The notes beneath the pieces are model-generated. The model did no database searches and had not been told where the DNA came from. It saw nothing but the letters and a program-made list of their open reading frames with translations. DNA of 64,000 nucleotides from Gamarada debralockiae (Eukaryota > Ascomycota > Leotiomycetes > Helotiales > Hyphodiscaceae), in NCBI GenBank assembly GCA_002803225.1, contig NXFV01002039.1, positions 62,001 through 126,000 on the forward strand. Direction: 5' to 3'. Shown here one piece after another: positions 45,252-54,960 of the stretch. The translations under genes were made by a program, and so were the position numbers. Each line of letters starts with the position of its first letter. Within the stretch, counting starts at the first letter, position 1.

Positions 45252-47372
45252 CTATCCAAGGCGAATTTCCTGCCACGCCTTCACTATTTGTGGACGGTTC
45301 CGTGACCAGACGGGCGTCCCGCGGTTTTCGGCGTGTTCCCAAACACCATCCGCACTATACATTTTATAATTTGAATGAGTGACCCAGCCAAATCCAACCC
45401 GTTCCATCCTATCCTCCACCTTAGAGACAACCAAAAGCGCAGGGCCACGAAAAAGAATTCGCTTGCTGTGCAAATTCGGCTCGTGATCAACTAAATGGAT
45501 CCCCAGATACTCCTTATCAGGTGAAAACTTTTCCTTCGTCGTCGCAGGAAACTCCCAAAGAAGATGGCCCCCATCTTCTAGTTCAACTCTGGCTCGGCAA
45601 AAAATTCTATTCGCATCGCGTCTATCCAATTGTGTATATTCCAGAAATTTTACACGTGTCGTCCAAGCAGAAATGATGATATATTGAGATATAGCCGTGC
45701 AGTCGCTGAGTTTATTATAGGATGCATGAAAAGTAGGCCATTCCATGACTTGGCCGTCACACAGTTCAAATTTCACTTGGAATCCTGCATCGATCCAAAC
45801 CGTGTCCTTATCAGTATGTTCCCAGTTGACGAGACCAAACCAACCAGTCCAGGACCAACTTGGGAAGCCCGGACGTCTGTGGGATGGTGCAGGGTTTCGT
45901 CTCCAGGGTGGCTCCCATATATTCCGATCTTTTAGATCCCAACAGAGGCCCAAGGCAAAACCAATTGGAGAATTCCAAAGAGAAGATTCTCCTTTTCTAT
46001 CAATTTGACGTTTCATCCCTACAGGTTGAGGCAAGATTGGCACACCAAAGAGGTGACGAACTCCATGGATGCTTTGTTCATAAGCTCGTAGGATGCCAAG
46101 GATACCATTGAGAATATCGGACGGGTTCGTAAGGAACTTCGTTGAGTACTCTTCAATGCGGCTGAGAATCTCCCACGGGCTACTGCCAACTCCTCTCGGG
46201 AACTGCCCGATGTTATTACCAGCGCAAAAGGGCTTCTTAAACATCTGAAGAGATTTAGTGTGCATGCTGCGTAAAGGGAAGTCAAGCGCCTCGCAGCAGT
46301 GCATGCCGTAGCATTCGTAGTACACTTGCTCGTCCGTGAAGACCAGCCGCCTTCTAGACAACAGTGCTTCTTGGTATGTCCAACCTCTATCCATCCACGT
46401 AGAGCCCTCAATATGGTATCGTGGATCCATGAGTGATGAGACCAGGAGGTGTCTTCCAACTTGTGCATAGCCCTGAGCGATTCGTGGTCGTTCCCCCGCT
46501 CCAGGCAGTCCATACGTCGGGTCTTTTCCCAGTGCCACAATTGTAATCTCAGAGTTCTGATAAATGAGGTCCATTTTGCGTACCTGTGCAGAGACCTCAT
46601 CTGGAATGAGTTGATTGATGCAGTATCGATCGATCCAGAGATAGCGAAAACCAAGCTTCCGTGTAACAGTGATGGAATCCCGAATAGTAGATGGTAACTC
46701 TTTCGGCAATGACTCTAAATACTCGGTCGGTCCTGAACTTGGTCCCCATCGGTAGCTTAATGTCACATACGGGTGATGTGTCGCTGGAACAATATTACTA
46801 GTATTGCAGTCAATCAATTTCATGAAAGGCACCGAAGGAGATTTCTTGACAGCACAGGATTTGGTATGCATCTCGTTACATAAACGCAACCAGCTTCTTA
46901 GTAATTCGAAGTTGATGAAGCTCGATTTTAGCCTGCGAACAACGGCTGCGTCTTTCTGGTGAGGAACAAGGAAAGGACCCTTTGGATCGAGACCCAGCAT
47001 ATTTATGTCGACTGATTGCCAACCCATCTGCAACTTGTTGCTAGAATAAAATCGCAATTCGTGAGATCCACCGGCGAAAATTTCTGCGGTCGCTAGCCAG
47101 CGACACAGAGAGCAGGAATCGATATTCCACTTCGGATTTCGGCCCAGTTTCTTGACCAATTGACCACGGAAAGTAGGGCTCTTTTTTGACAAGGCAGTAT
47201 CAATGTCAATTGTTGCGCATCTCTCGCAGACGCTATCGACCGCCTGTCTGGTGCCAGTTTCTGAGTGTTTTGACCGTTGTTTTGGGGAATTTGTGAGCAT
47301 GCTTGAGCCGTTGTTGGTTATGTCCGCTCCATTTGCCCGTTTTCGTTTCCTTCGTGCCAATGGTTGGTCCAT
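45252..47372 (-). CDS. HET-domain protein (heterokaryon-incompatibility type), intact
   Basis: An uninterrupted frame; the start chosen is ATG at 47372 (MDQPLARRKRKRANGAD, 706 aa), since the 50 codons upstream look like leader sequence. A basic RRKRKR near the N-terminus may be a nuclear signal. A Cys-rich segment follows (CERCATIDID, CSLCRWLA), common before HET domains. The HET domain lies at about residues 200-360: YVTLSYRWG, FRYLWIDRYCINQ, VRKMDLIYQNSEITIVAL, then STWMDRGWTYQEALLSRRRL. The C-terminal about 350 residues have no known domain. HET proteins act in non-self recognition and can cause regulated cell death. No stops or frameshifts, although it lies between two RIP-killed elements. 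Confidence 0.88.
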   Translation of the reverse strand: MDQPLARRKRKRANGADITNNGSSMLTNSPKQRSKHSETGTRQAVDSVCERCATIDIDTALSKKSPTFRGQLVKKLGRNPKWNIDSCSLCRWLATAEIFAGGSHELRFYSSNKLQMGWQSVDINMLGLDPKGPFLVPHQKDAAVVRRLKSSFINFELLRSWLRLCNEMHTKSCAVKKSPSVPFMKLIDCNTSNIVPATHHPYVTLSYRWGPSSGPTEYLESLPKELPSTIRDSITVTRKLGFRYLWIDRYCINQLIPDEVSAQVRKMDLIYQNSEITIVALGKDPTYGLPGAGERPRIAQGYAQVGRHLLVSSLMDPRYHIEGSTWMDRGWTYQEALLSRRRLVFTDEQVYYECYGMHCCEALDFPLRSMHTKSLQMFKKPFCAGNNIGQFPRGVGSSPWEILSRIEEYSTKFLTNPSDILNGILGILRAYEQSIHGVRHLFGVPILPQPVGMKRQIDRKGESSLWNSPIGFALGLCWDLKDRNIWEPPWRRNPAPSHRRPGFPSWSWTGWFGLVNWEHTDKDTVWIDAGFQVKFELCDGQVMEWPTFHASYNKLSDCTAISQYIIISAWTTRVKFLEYTQLDRRDANRIFCRARVELEDGGHLLWEFPATTKEKFSPDKEYLGIHLVDHEPNLHSKRILFRGPALLVVSKVEDRMERVGFGWVTHSNYKMYSADGVWEHAENRGTPVWSRNRPQIVKAWQEIRLG

Positions 47373-47565
47373 GACCAAAGAAGACAGGCAGCGGGTGTTG
47401 TAAAATGAGGAACACGAAGTAAATGTCCCATGGATAAAGGGCCGTAGTAGTGACTGCAACGTGACTAGGAGCAGTAAGTTCGCGCAACTCTTATAGAATA
47501 TGAGCTTGGGACTTGTGAACACTGCCTTGATTGCGCTAATGTGTTGGCGGTAAATGATTGGAGTA

Positions 47566-47592
47566 CAGTCAAACCTGTCTATAAGGATCCTG
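47566..47592 (+). repeat. Left terminal inverted repeat of the pogo-type element
   Basis: Begins CAGTCAAACC right after a TA and matches the right end over about 27 bases with one or two differences. Confidence 0.8.
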
Positions 47593-47749
47593 TAGATAAG
47601 GATACCTGACTATAAAGCGGGCTGATTTTTGCCCGGGCGGTAAGGATAACCCTGTATAAGGATATCCTTACGAATCAAGGCTCCCAAACCTTGATTTCCT
47701 ACCTTAATAAACCTTTAAAATCCTTATTATTTTATCTGCCACCTTGAAT

Positions 47750-49324
47750 ATGGACGACAAAAAGCGTCGCAGAGCTCTTACTAATGCTGATCGTCTGTTA
47801 ATTCGAAAGCGCAATCAAACACACCCTCCTGCGCACCAAAAAGACCTTACTGAATTGTTCAAGAAGGAGACTGGTCATGAGCTTACACAAGACATAATAT
47901 CAAGGGTTCTTAGTAAGACCTATAATCATCTCGACTCTCTTGACAGCAAGAAAGACAAGAAGCTCTTGCAGAGTAGTAGAGAGTCTGCAGGAGACTGGCC
48001 AGATCTCGAGGCTGCATTGTTTGAATGGCAGTAGCGCATACAGGAAACTGATGCTGTCATCACAGGAGATATTCTCAAAATCCAAGCCTCAAAGATATAG
48101 GCGAAGCTACTACAATACGAGCATCTCAAAGAGCCAAAGTAGTCGAATGGATAGCTGCAAGGCTTTAAGGGGAGGTTTAAGATCAAGGAGTACATACCTC
48201 ATAGCGAAGCAGGATCTGCCACAATCGATGACCCCGATAATATCAAGCAAATGGACAATTTGCGCGAGCTAGCCATACTTACGCGCCCGAAGATATACTT
48301 AATATAGATATATCAGGCTTGTTTTGGAAGATGTCTCCTGACCGCTCTCTTGCAACTAAAGCGTCTAGTGGAGGAAAGAAAAGCAAGGACCGAATCACTA
48401 TTGCTTTGACTAGTAATATGACTAGTACAGATGATATTGAGCTATGGATTGTTAGTAAATCGAAGAACCCTTAGTACCTTAAGAATATCAATCGAACACT
48501 TCTCTGAATCAAGTACTAGTACGATAAATCGAAGTAGATAACAGGTATAATTTGCGAGGAATATCTACAATAGTTGAACAATAAGATGCGAGGTCAAAGA
48601 AGGAAGGTTTCGCTGTTGATAGACAACTTCTCTGGCCATGAGCTTAGTATACGATTAGTTGGAGGATTAGAAGGTCTTTCATATATACGATGCGCTTGGC
48701 TCCCTGCGAATACTACGTCTTTCTGGTAACTAATAGACCAAGGAATTATCACAAGCTTCAAGTGCAAATATCATCGGAAATGGATTGATTATATACTATA
48801 TTAGTATAAGGCAAAAAAGAACCTACACAAGACTATTAACCTTCTTAAAGCTATACAATAGATGCGTACAGCCTAGAGCGAGGTATTAGAAACAACGATA
48901 CAATAGTGCTGGTAGAAGTCGACAGTGATCAAGCAAGGCGATGATACTATTGAAGTAGAGATTTTTAATGAAGTACTTGCTGATCAAGCTGATTTGCAAG
49001 AGCAAATAGCAGCCCTTCTTGATATAAACACCCTCTCTCAATTAATGACTTTATTGAATCTGATTGTGAGCTGATTAATAATCAAGATAGAGATATATTT
49101 GTCTCAATAGTAGAGCGATATAGTGCAAATAAGGAAGGGGAAGAGGATACAGAAGATGAGAGTGATATTGAGGAATCAAAGATCTCTACAGTTGAAGCTT
49201 TAAAGCACTTAGAGGCAGTGAGATTATGGGAGTTACAACAAGAGAATGGGACTACTAGTGGTATACAAGCTCTTGATGCAATATTCAGGAGAATGAAGCT
49301 CAAGAAGGTAGAAACAACGACTTA
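47750..49324 (+). pseudogene. CENP-B-type DDE transposase relic (pogo/Tigger family)
   Basis: ATG at 47750 opens 95 codons with an N-terminal helix-turn-helix of CENP-B type (RRALTNADRLLIRKRNQTHP, ELTQDIISRVL). After a TAG the text continues (ITGDILKIQASKI, LQGFKGRFKIKEY), then after a frame change near 48275 the DDE region: SGLFWKMSPDRSLA with the first Asp, VSLLIDNFSGHEL with the second, and AWLPANTTSF with PIDQGIITSFK. Stops are TAG at conserved Trp or Gln codons (for example before NG, and in the TTSF-stop-QP stretch). RIP explains them. It cannot encode an active transposase. Confidence 0.82.
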
Positions 49325-49449
49325 GACTACACTAGATGGGTTCTTTAGGCCAGTAGACTAGTCTAGAATAGATAATCTATATGCGATTCTGAGGTCACGG
49401 GACCTTCATATAAGGATACCCCTATATAAGGATAGTTTTCCCGTTCCGG

Positions 49450-49476
49450 AGGTATCCTTATAGAGAGGTTTGACTG
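49450..49476 (-). repeat. Right terminal inverted repeat of the pogo-type element
   Basis: Read on the complement it begins CAGTCAAACCTCTCTATAAG, matching the left end, and is followed by TA. Confidence 0.8.
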
Positions 49477-50869
49477 TAGAGCGTCAGGAATTGAAACAAG
49501 CATGCCTGTCTGGTGATCTGGGTGCATGATTAGTAATATAGTATCAACAACCACCAGTCATTGCGGGGTTGGTGGTTGGTATTGCTGCCCAAATGTGGAA
49601 AGGTAACAACTGCTCCAAGATACGAGATACGACTGGGGAGCTGGACGCAAGGACCTAACCGAACTCTCAAGCTTGGTCTCCAAACCTTTATATTGCTCGA
49701 GCGAAGCGACAGAAAATCCACGGAGGAGAGAAGCTTCGGTCTCGGTGATATGTTTATCCAAATCAAGGAGCTAATCCTCTAATAACGACGTCGGCCGTTC
49801 TTTTACGATGCGGGGCGCAGCTGCGGCGTCGTAAGAGAGCCGGAACGGCGATAGAAGCCTCCTAGAAGACTTCAAGTGTGGATAGAAGGCTTTAAGCGTG
49901 ATAGAAACTCAAGTGCGATTAACTATTTAAGCAGGATTCAAAAATGACCTCGGAAATCCCGGTCGGAGCCAAAATAGGACCCGCATAGAGACAAGGCGAG
50001 GAAAGTGTGACTGTGCCTTAAGGGAACCAAAACGAGTCCCTCCGGGCGCTCCGAATGCTAAAATAGCTCTTTAACGCATGCTCAGGATTACTTAGCCTGT
50101 GCTTAGGCCGCCGCTCAGGAATGCTCACCCAACGGCTCAGGCTTCGGCTCAGGTCGGATCATGCATGATCACCCTATTTTCGCTCATTCATTGTTAGCTC
50201 TCCTTTTTTCACCTCCCTAGCGGTCCGATAAAGCGAGAGCTCTATCTCAAGGGCCAATTTTTTACCACCCAATTAATTATATATATTTGCAACTCATCTT
50301 CGTCACCCTATAAAAATTGAGTGAGCTCTTCATTCGTTAACAGAACCCAGAGAGTATCCAAGGCAAGCCGTTAATCAATATTGCTATGGTCTCAATATCC
50401 TTAACTCTATGTGACGTCTGGTACTGAGGGTAGGGCTAATAGCCTATGCCCTGGCCAGGAGGAGGAGGAGGCATAGTAGGAGACCTAGGATCCTAAGGTT
50501 GCAGCGCAACGTACTACAATTTAATACTGTGATGGAGCGAGCTCATTTATTATCCCCCGAAACTATTGTGCCGGCCCCCGCAGCCTATAGGGTCTAGTTT
50601 AGTGTTCTCTAGTATTATGAAACTCCTGTTTTGGGCGTAAATTGGTTAATTGATTGTTTAAATTTCGGGATATGATCTTCCTCCCACTGAAAGCTGTGGT
50701 TTAAGGCCGAAACTTGATGCTTGAGGTGGCAGCTCGGAATACCTTCACCTCTGTTTCGGCCTAAGGACGCTAGAATTCAACATCTTACGTGTGCCTGTTT
50801 CGACAAATGACGCTCTCAACATATCATCGACTCGTCCCGTATCTGCTTTTCCTGGGAATCCATTTCACT
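49477..50869. other. Repeat-like region with possible LTR fragment
   Basis: An imperfect inverted repeat lies at 49790-49852 (GGCCGTTCTTTTACGATGC against the complement of CGTCGTAAGAGAGCCGGAAC). CTCAGG-rich sequence at 50080-50150 resembles 38505-38540. A TATA-like CCCTATAAAAATTGAG at 50307 followed by CATTCGTTAACAG could be a long-terminal-repeat promoter, but no second LTR or reverse transcriptase is seen. Frames around 49530-49780 are short. Confidence 0.35.
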
Positions 50870-51262
50870 ATGACGGACATTCGCCTTGAGGCGCAAATTT
50901 GCAACTTACAAGGGCAGCTTAGTGCTGCTCATGCTAAGATTTCCCTCTTGGAGGCAGAGCACAGGACTGCACAAACGCCCCTGAGAGCAATTTCTGGAAA
51001 CGAGATGCTTCGTTTCTTGAAACTATCGGCCCGAGAAAGAGTATCAACGAATGAATTCAAGCATTTTAGCAATTTCCTAGAGATGCTTGAGACATATAGG
51101 GTGGTCAGCAACCTAGATCTTCAAACATCTGTCTCGAAACTACTGGACGATTTCTATACTGCTGAGACTATAATATCTCAAAGACCACGTGCAGGTCTCT
51201 TCACCTGGAGAGGCTCCTTTTGCTACTATTGGCCTTTTTATGCACTGCCCAAGTCAAAATAG
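50870..51262 (+). CDS. Hypothetical coiled-coil protein, 130 codons
   Basis: ATG at 50870 gives a heptad-like N-terminal helix (RLEAQICNLQGQLSAAHAKI, SLLEAEH), then a helical region (EFKHFSNFLEMLETYRVV). The upstream part of the frame is hydrophobic and probably not translated. The last 25 codons are aromatic and may be intron or non-coding, since a GTGCAG/GTCTCT region lies near 51190. Downstream sequence looks decayed, so it may be a 5' remnant. Function unknown. Confidence 0.35.
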   Translation: MTDIRLEAQICNLQGQLSAAHAKISLLEAEHRTAQTPLRAISGNEMLRFLKLSARERVSTNEFKHFSNFLEMLETYRVVSNLDLQTSVSKLLDDFYTAETIISQRPRAGLFTWRGSFCYYWPFYALPKSK

Positions 51263-52776
51263 GAGTTGCTAATCCTTCTTTGACCGCCAAAATCCCCCTG
51301 TCCGGCTGCTGATGGATAAAGGTTTTTACGCAGTAAGCACATATGGATTTGACTGGCACTGGCGCGCCGAAGTCCATCAGAAGCATCGAAAGTGTCCAAT
51401 TAAGGAATACTCTACCGACCTGAAACTGCATCACGAGGCTATGACGCGGACTATACTTAATTTACTACCTTTACACTTATTAATTGTAACTGGATCCTGC
51501 CCGCGAAATAATTACCTTTCTACTCTTTCTGCCAGTGCCCCTCACATCGAGGTCCTATTGCAGAAGGAGTAGTTGCTACTTTTGCCTTGGATTTCAGCTT
51601 GAGAGGAGTCAAACGTATAACATGTCACATCCCGCATTCGGAATCATTGTTATGTCAGCTATTGAAACAATGCTTTAGAGTCCAGCCGGGAGCGAGGATC
51701 GTACTCATTGACGCGACGCTTCTTGGCTGGCGGCTGAGATGTAGAGGACATGATTGTTTGACTCTGCTGGGATTTTCTTGGAGGTGATATGATGGAGGTT
51801 TCGTTCGGAAGGGGAAGCCGAGCTGTGGAAAGTCATGGAAAGTGATGTAAAGTGAACGCGATCTTCCTGAAAACTGATCAGCTACTGTGCAGTGATATGC
51901 AGGCATGGAGAGATTCCTTACTTGGTAGATCGTGAAGAGCCAGGCGTCTGGTTGACGTTCTCAGAATCTTCGACGTGTTTGTTGAGGTTGTTGGATACGG
52001 ATGTTTTGAGAAAGAGTGAGTGCGATCAAGAGGATGTCGAAGATTGGCTCGCTTGTTAGCGCAGGCATGGAAAAGGGGTTGAGTGCAAATGAGGAAGGAG
52101 CTTGATAGATTGTTCACAGCCAACTTTTTGTGTCTAGTTTGATTGAATTAATTTTTTTGGCAGCACATACGCTGGGAAGGGTTGGGTCTACCAAAGGTTT
52201 CATGACTTTGCATGGGCGACCGGGCTCTGACTAGAGCACTTCGAAGGCCAAAAGTCCAAGCCATATTTAAACTTTTCCCATGACCGGGACAATTCCCCAA
52301 ATTCGATCATTGAACCAAAACCAATGAAATATTTTCAATCAAGGGGGAATAATGTACGTCACCAAACGCTTCGCTGGAAGGATATCTCAAAGCCTTCAGC
52401 AGTCAGAGCGATTCAGCTCGGAACTCTTAAGCTTCAATTCCTGGCGCAACTAGCTAGAAGCAAAAGATCCCTGGTAAAATCCACTATTAGTATTGCTGAA
52501 TTTGCCAAATCAATTCCCCCAAACGTTTTATCCCAAAGCAGCGAACAGCACCGGTTCTGCCTACCACAGCCATCTCAGTATTCCCTTAATTCATGTTAAT
52601 GTGTTATTGACGCGACGTGCCCTGCCATGCTCTAATCATCCGATTCGAAGACGAATTCGAATTCGTATTTGTTGTGCTATCGACAGGTTGGAAAGTCACA
52701 TTCGGTGAAACCAACCCCACTCAAGTGGTTTCTGATTGCAGCTTTCCAATCCTTCTTATAGAGGTCGTGTTTCAAG
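51263..52776. other. Decayed region without a clear gene
   Basis: Frames at 51312-51572 (+), 51655-51906 (-) and 51878-52123 (-) are each below 90 codons and do not join into one product. Some, such as 51400-51570, look like former coding sequence, but I cannot name it. Confidence 0.35.
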
Positions 52777-53424
52777 TTAAGAATCCTCCAAAATCGTCCC
52801 AAGATTGAACTTTCTCCTCTCGTATATTGGCGTGGAAGAAATAGCGGCTACATTGGCGGCCCAGATTCTTAGCATAGAGGTTTCCTGGGTGTTTTGGCAG
52901 ACGTATGCCAACTCATCCTCGTCGAGAGTCCAGTTCGTAGTCTTGAAACAGCTTTGGAGTACCTCTACACACTTCCCTTCTAAGTCTACCATACAGTACT
53001 TGTCGGCAAGAACCCAGACAGCACATAGTGGAAGGATATGGCCCTCATCATCCCTAGTGTTTGCCATCTTGCACTCCAACCTCTTGCCTGCTACCTTTTG
53101 ACCGTAAACCCAGTTGACCAGCTCTGCGAAGGGTATATGGTCGTCTCCTGGCTGCTTGATTTGCTTCTCCCGGCCCTCCTTGAAGCCACCCTTGAAGACA
53201 GCCCTAAAGTAGTCGACGCGGTCACACAGAAGCTCCTCTGTAAGAAGAAGGGCTTGCGATTTTGTCCTATGTAGAGCGTAACCATGTTAGGAGAGTTAAG
53301 ATAGCTAGCAGAGATATATTAACATTGTCGACTCGCTGTATGTTTCATTTCAGGAGTTGACTTACTCGCTGAGCGGCTTTTTGACCTCCACGGACATGTC
53401 GGTTGGCGTCGCAGAAGAGGCCAT
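52777..53424 (-). CDS. BTB/POZ-domain protein, two exons (182 aa)
   Basis: Exons 53424-53366 and 53266-52777 (complement); intron GTAAGT to TACATAG (99 nt). The frame closes over 183 codons. Exon 1 begins MASSATPTDMSVEVKKPLSE. Exon 2 gives the BTB core: LLLTEELLCDRVDYFRAVFK, GGFKEGREKQI, FAELVNWVYGQ, then ILPLCAVWVLADKYCMVDLE and an alpha-helical end (LDEDELAYVCQNTQETSMLR). The usual first BTB strand is short here. Such fungal BTB proteins dimerise and may serve as Cullin-3 adaptors; no second domain is present. It was hidden by the intron and is intact, unlike the related copies at 37646-38250 and 54290-54560. Confidence 0.75.
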
Positions 53425-54289
53425 GACGGCGATGAAAAAAGGACTTGTACGGAATTCGATGATATTGTAAGGAGAAAGTTGCCAGGGTGGCTTGTATCTC
53501 GACTTATCGATTTGGCGAAGTGAGAAGATTGGTTTTCAATTTCGAGGGATCTAAATAGGAAGATTAGTACCTGACCAATGGCTGTAATGAGAATACTTTC
53601 TCTTATCTGGATGCAACTAGTAAAATTCAAGGTTTAGAGGCTCGCGAAAATCGACCTTGCGCGTTGTTTGCAGAAAAAGCTTGAAGTAGTTGAGCATAAA
53701 GTGACGTGGAAGACACCGTTGCTGTGGGAGCTATAATATCTCGGTTTGTTCCAAGCAATAAGTGCATTTTCTTAGTTTTTCTTATTCACATGAATTTTCT
53801 TCGACGATGAGGGAAGAGACTGAGGGAAGAAAACGGATAGTTCTGGACTGACTAGACGGAGTGGATAAAAGAGCAATTCAGTCAAACTTATACCCCTGTT
53901 CCCTTAGCCACTGCAGCTGTTTTATTGTGTGGAATTTTGACATGCTGAAGTTTGGACCGAGTTTGGCCAAGCAGTCACTTTCACTTTCACATTCATTGTT
54001 AAGGCGTCCTTCCGAGAACGGCCCTCAATAGTATGCAGTATCATTGAAGAGCGAGTAGAAGTGTTCCGTTCTCGAATGTCGAGAGTTGAGAGCTATTCCT
54101 TCAAAGTACCGAAGCAGCAAGCAATGGAGGTTCTCCAAAGGAAGGCCGCCTGCATCATTCTTCATCCCTGGCTTTGGTGAACTGTGCACCACTCTTTGAA
54201 GACACAAGCGTCCGCGCTCAAAGCAATATGAGCCCTGATTGACCCCATAACGTCCTTGAAAAATGCCAGTTCGCAGCCACTAAGGAATT
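53425..54289. other. Spacer between the BTB gene and the BTB relic
   Basis: No domain seen. A 60-codon minus frame at 54025-54207 is not recognised. Confidence 0.35.
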
Positions 54290-54560
54290 CTCAGTGTACC
54301 ATTTTGAAGTTAGGCTGAAAGAAGTACTCCATCATAGACCTTACCACTGCAGATCGCACGTCGAAGACTCGAGGGTGTTTTGGTACACGTACGCAACCCA
54401 CTCTATTTCCGGAAGCCACTTTCCATCGTCCATGCAGTATGCGAACTGCTCGGCGCATCTAATAGACAGATCCTCGATTCCGAGTTTATCCGCAAGTACT
54501 CACGACTTAGCCCAATGCAAAATGTGCTCCTCTATCCCTTCACATTTATACCTCGTAAGG
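54290..54560 (-). pseudogene. Fragment of a BTB/POZ gene (C-terminal half)
   Basis: A minus-strand frame reads HILHWAKS-stop-VLADKLGIEDLSIRC and then PEIEWVAYVYQNTLESSTCD, which follows the same plan as CAVWVLADKYCMVDLEGKC and DEDELAYVCQNTQETSMLR of the intact BTB gene 1 kb to the left. A TGA where Trp is expected and later stops show it is dead. The N-terminal half is missing. Confidence 0.5.
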
Positions 54561-54637
54561 CATGCTTCTACATGCAATGTTTTTATGATATTGACTTATG
54601 AAGTTCTATGAAACAGTAATTGTTGTACAGCCAAGTT

Positions 54638-54960
54638 CTAAGCAAGAGCAATCATGCCACCAGTCTTCTCCTTGATATCTTTAATGAGCTCTTCGGCGGA
54701 AGTAATAAATCCGAGGTTACTCAAGGACAGCATTCCGATAACCATGCCAACCCATTCCGATAACCACGCCAACTCATTCCGATAACCACGCCAACTCATT
54801 CCGATAACCATGCCAGCCCATTCCGATAACCACGCCAATTCATTCCGATAACCACGCCAACCCATTCCGATAACCATGCCAACCCATTCCTTCTTGACGT
54901 TGAAGACCATCGCGCCCGAATCATCAGGACCCACTAAGTTACATTTGTTCAGGGGGGATA
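54638..54960 (-). pseudogene. 3' fragment of a second trypsin-fold protease gene with internal minisatellite
   Basis: A minus-strand frame different from the neighbouring gene contains LVGPDDSGAMVFNVKKEWVG, which matches the nucleophile region of trypsin-fold proteases (DSG), then a repeat-encoded stretch, then LGFITSAEELIKDIKEKTGG, which parallels the end of the intact neighbour (SGIAADELIKRGFSL). It therefore looks like the 3' end of a related gene left next to the intact copy. It overlaps the neighbour's 3' end by about 20 bases. A very long alternative exon of the same gene is possible but no splice pair fits. Confidence 0.5.
54731..54890 (+). repeat. 22-bp minisatellite, seven copies plus a partial one
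   Basis: Units start CATTCCGATAACCA and end GCCA followed by two or three variable pyrimidine-rich bases, in direct head-to-tail array. Copies differ at two or three sites. Twenty-two is not a multiple of three, so three units make one 22-residue protein repeat on the complement. Confidence 0.9.

Larger units (their letters stand above)
47566..49476 (+). mobile_element. Pogo/Tigger-type (Tc1-mariner superfamily) DNA transposon, degenerate
   Basis: The element is bounded by near-perfect inverted repeats: CAGTCAAACCTGTCTATAAG at the left end and the complement of CTTATAGAGAGGTTTGACTG at the right. TA dinucleotides flank both ends (47564-47565 and 49477-49478), the expected target duplication. 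Extra copies of TATAAGGATA lie inside both ends. Length 1,911 bp. The internal transposase gene is dead. Confidence 0.85.

Noticed and set aside
47373..47522. 50-residue N-terminal extension of the HET protein
   Set aside because: Hydrophobic leader-like text without similarity to HET proteins; the ATG at 47372 starts a typical basic N-terminus.
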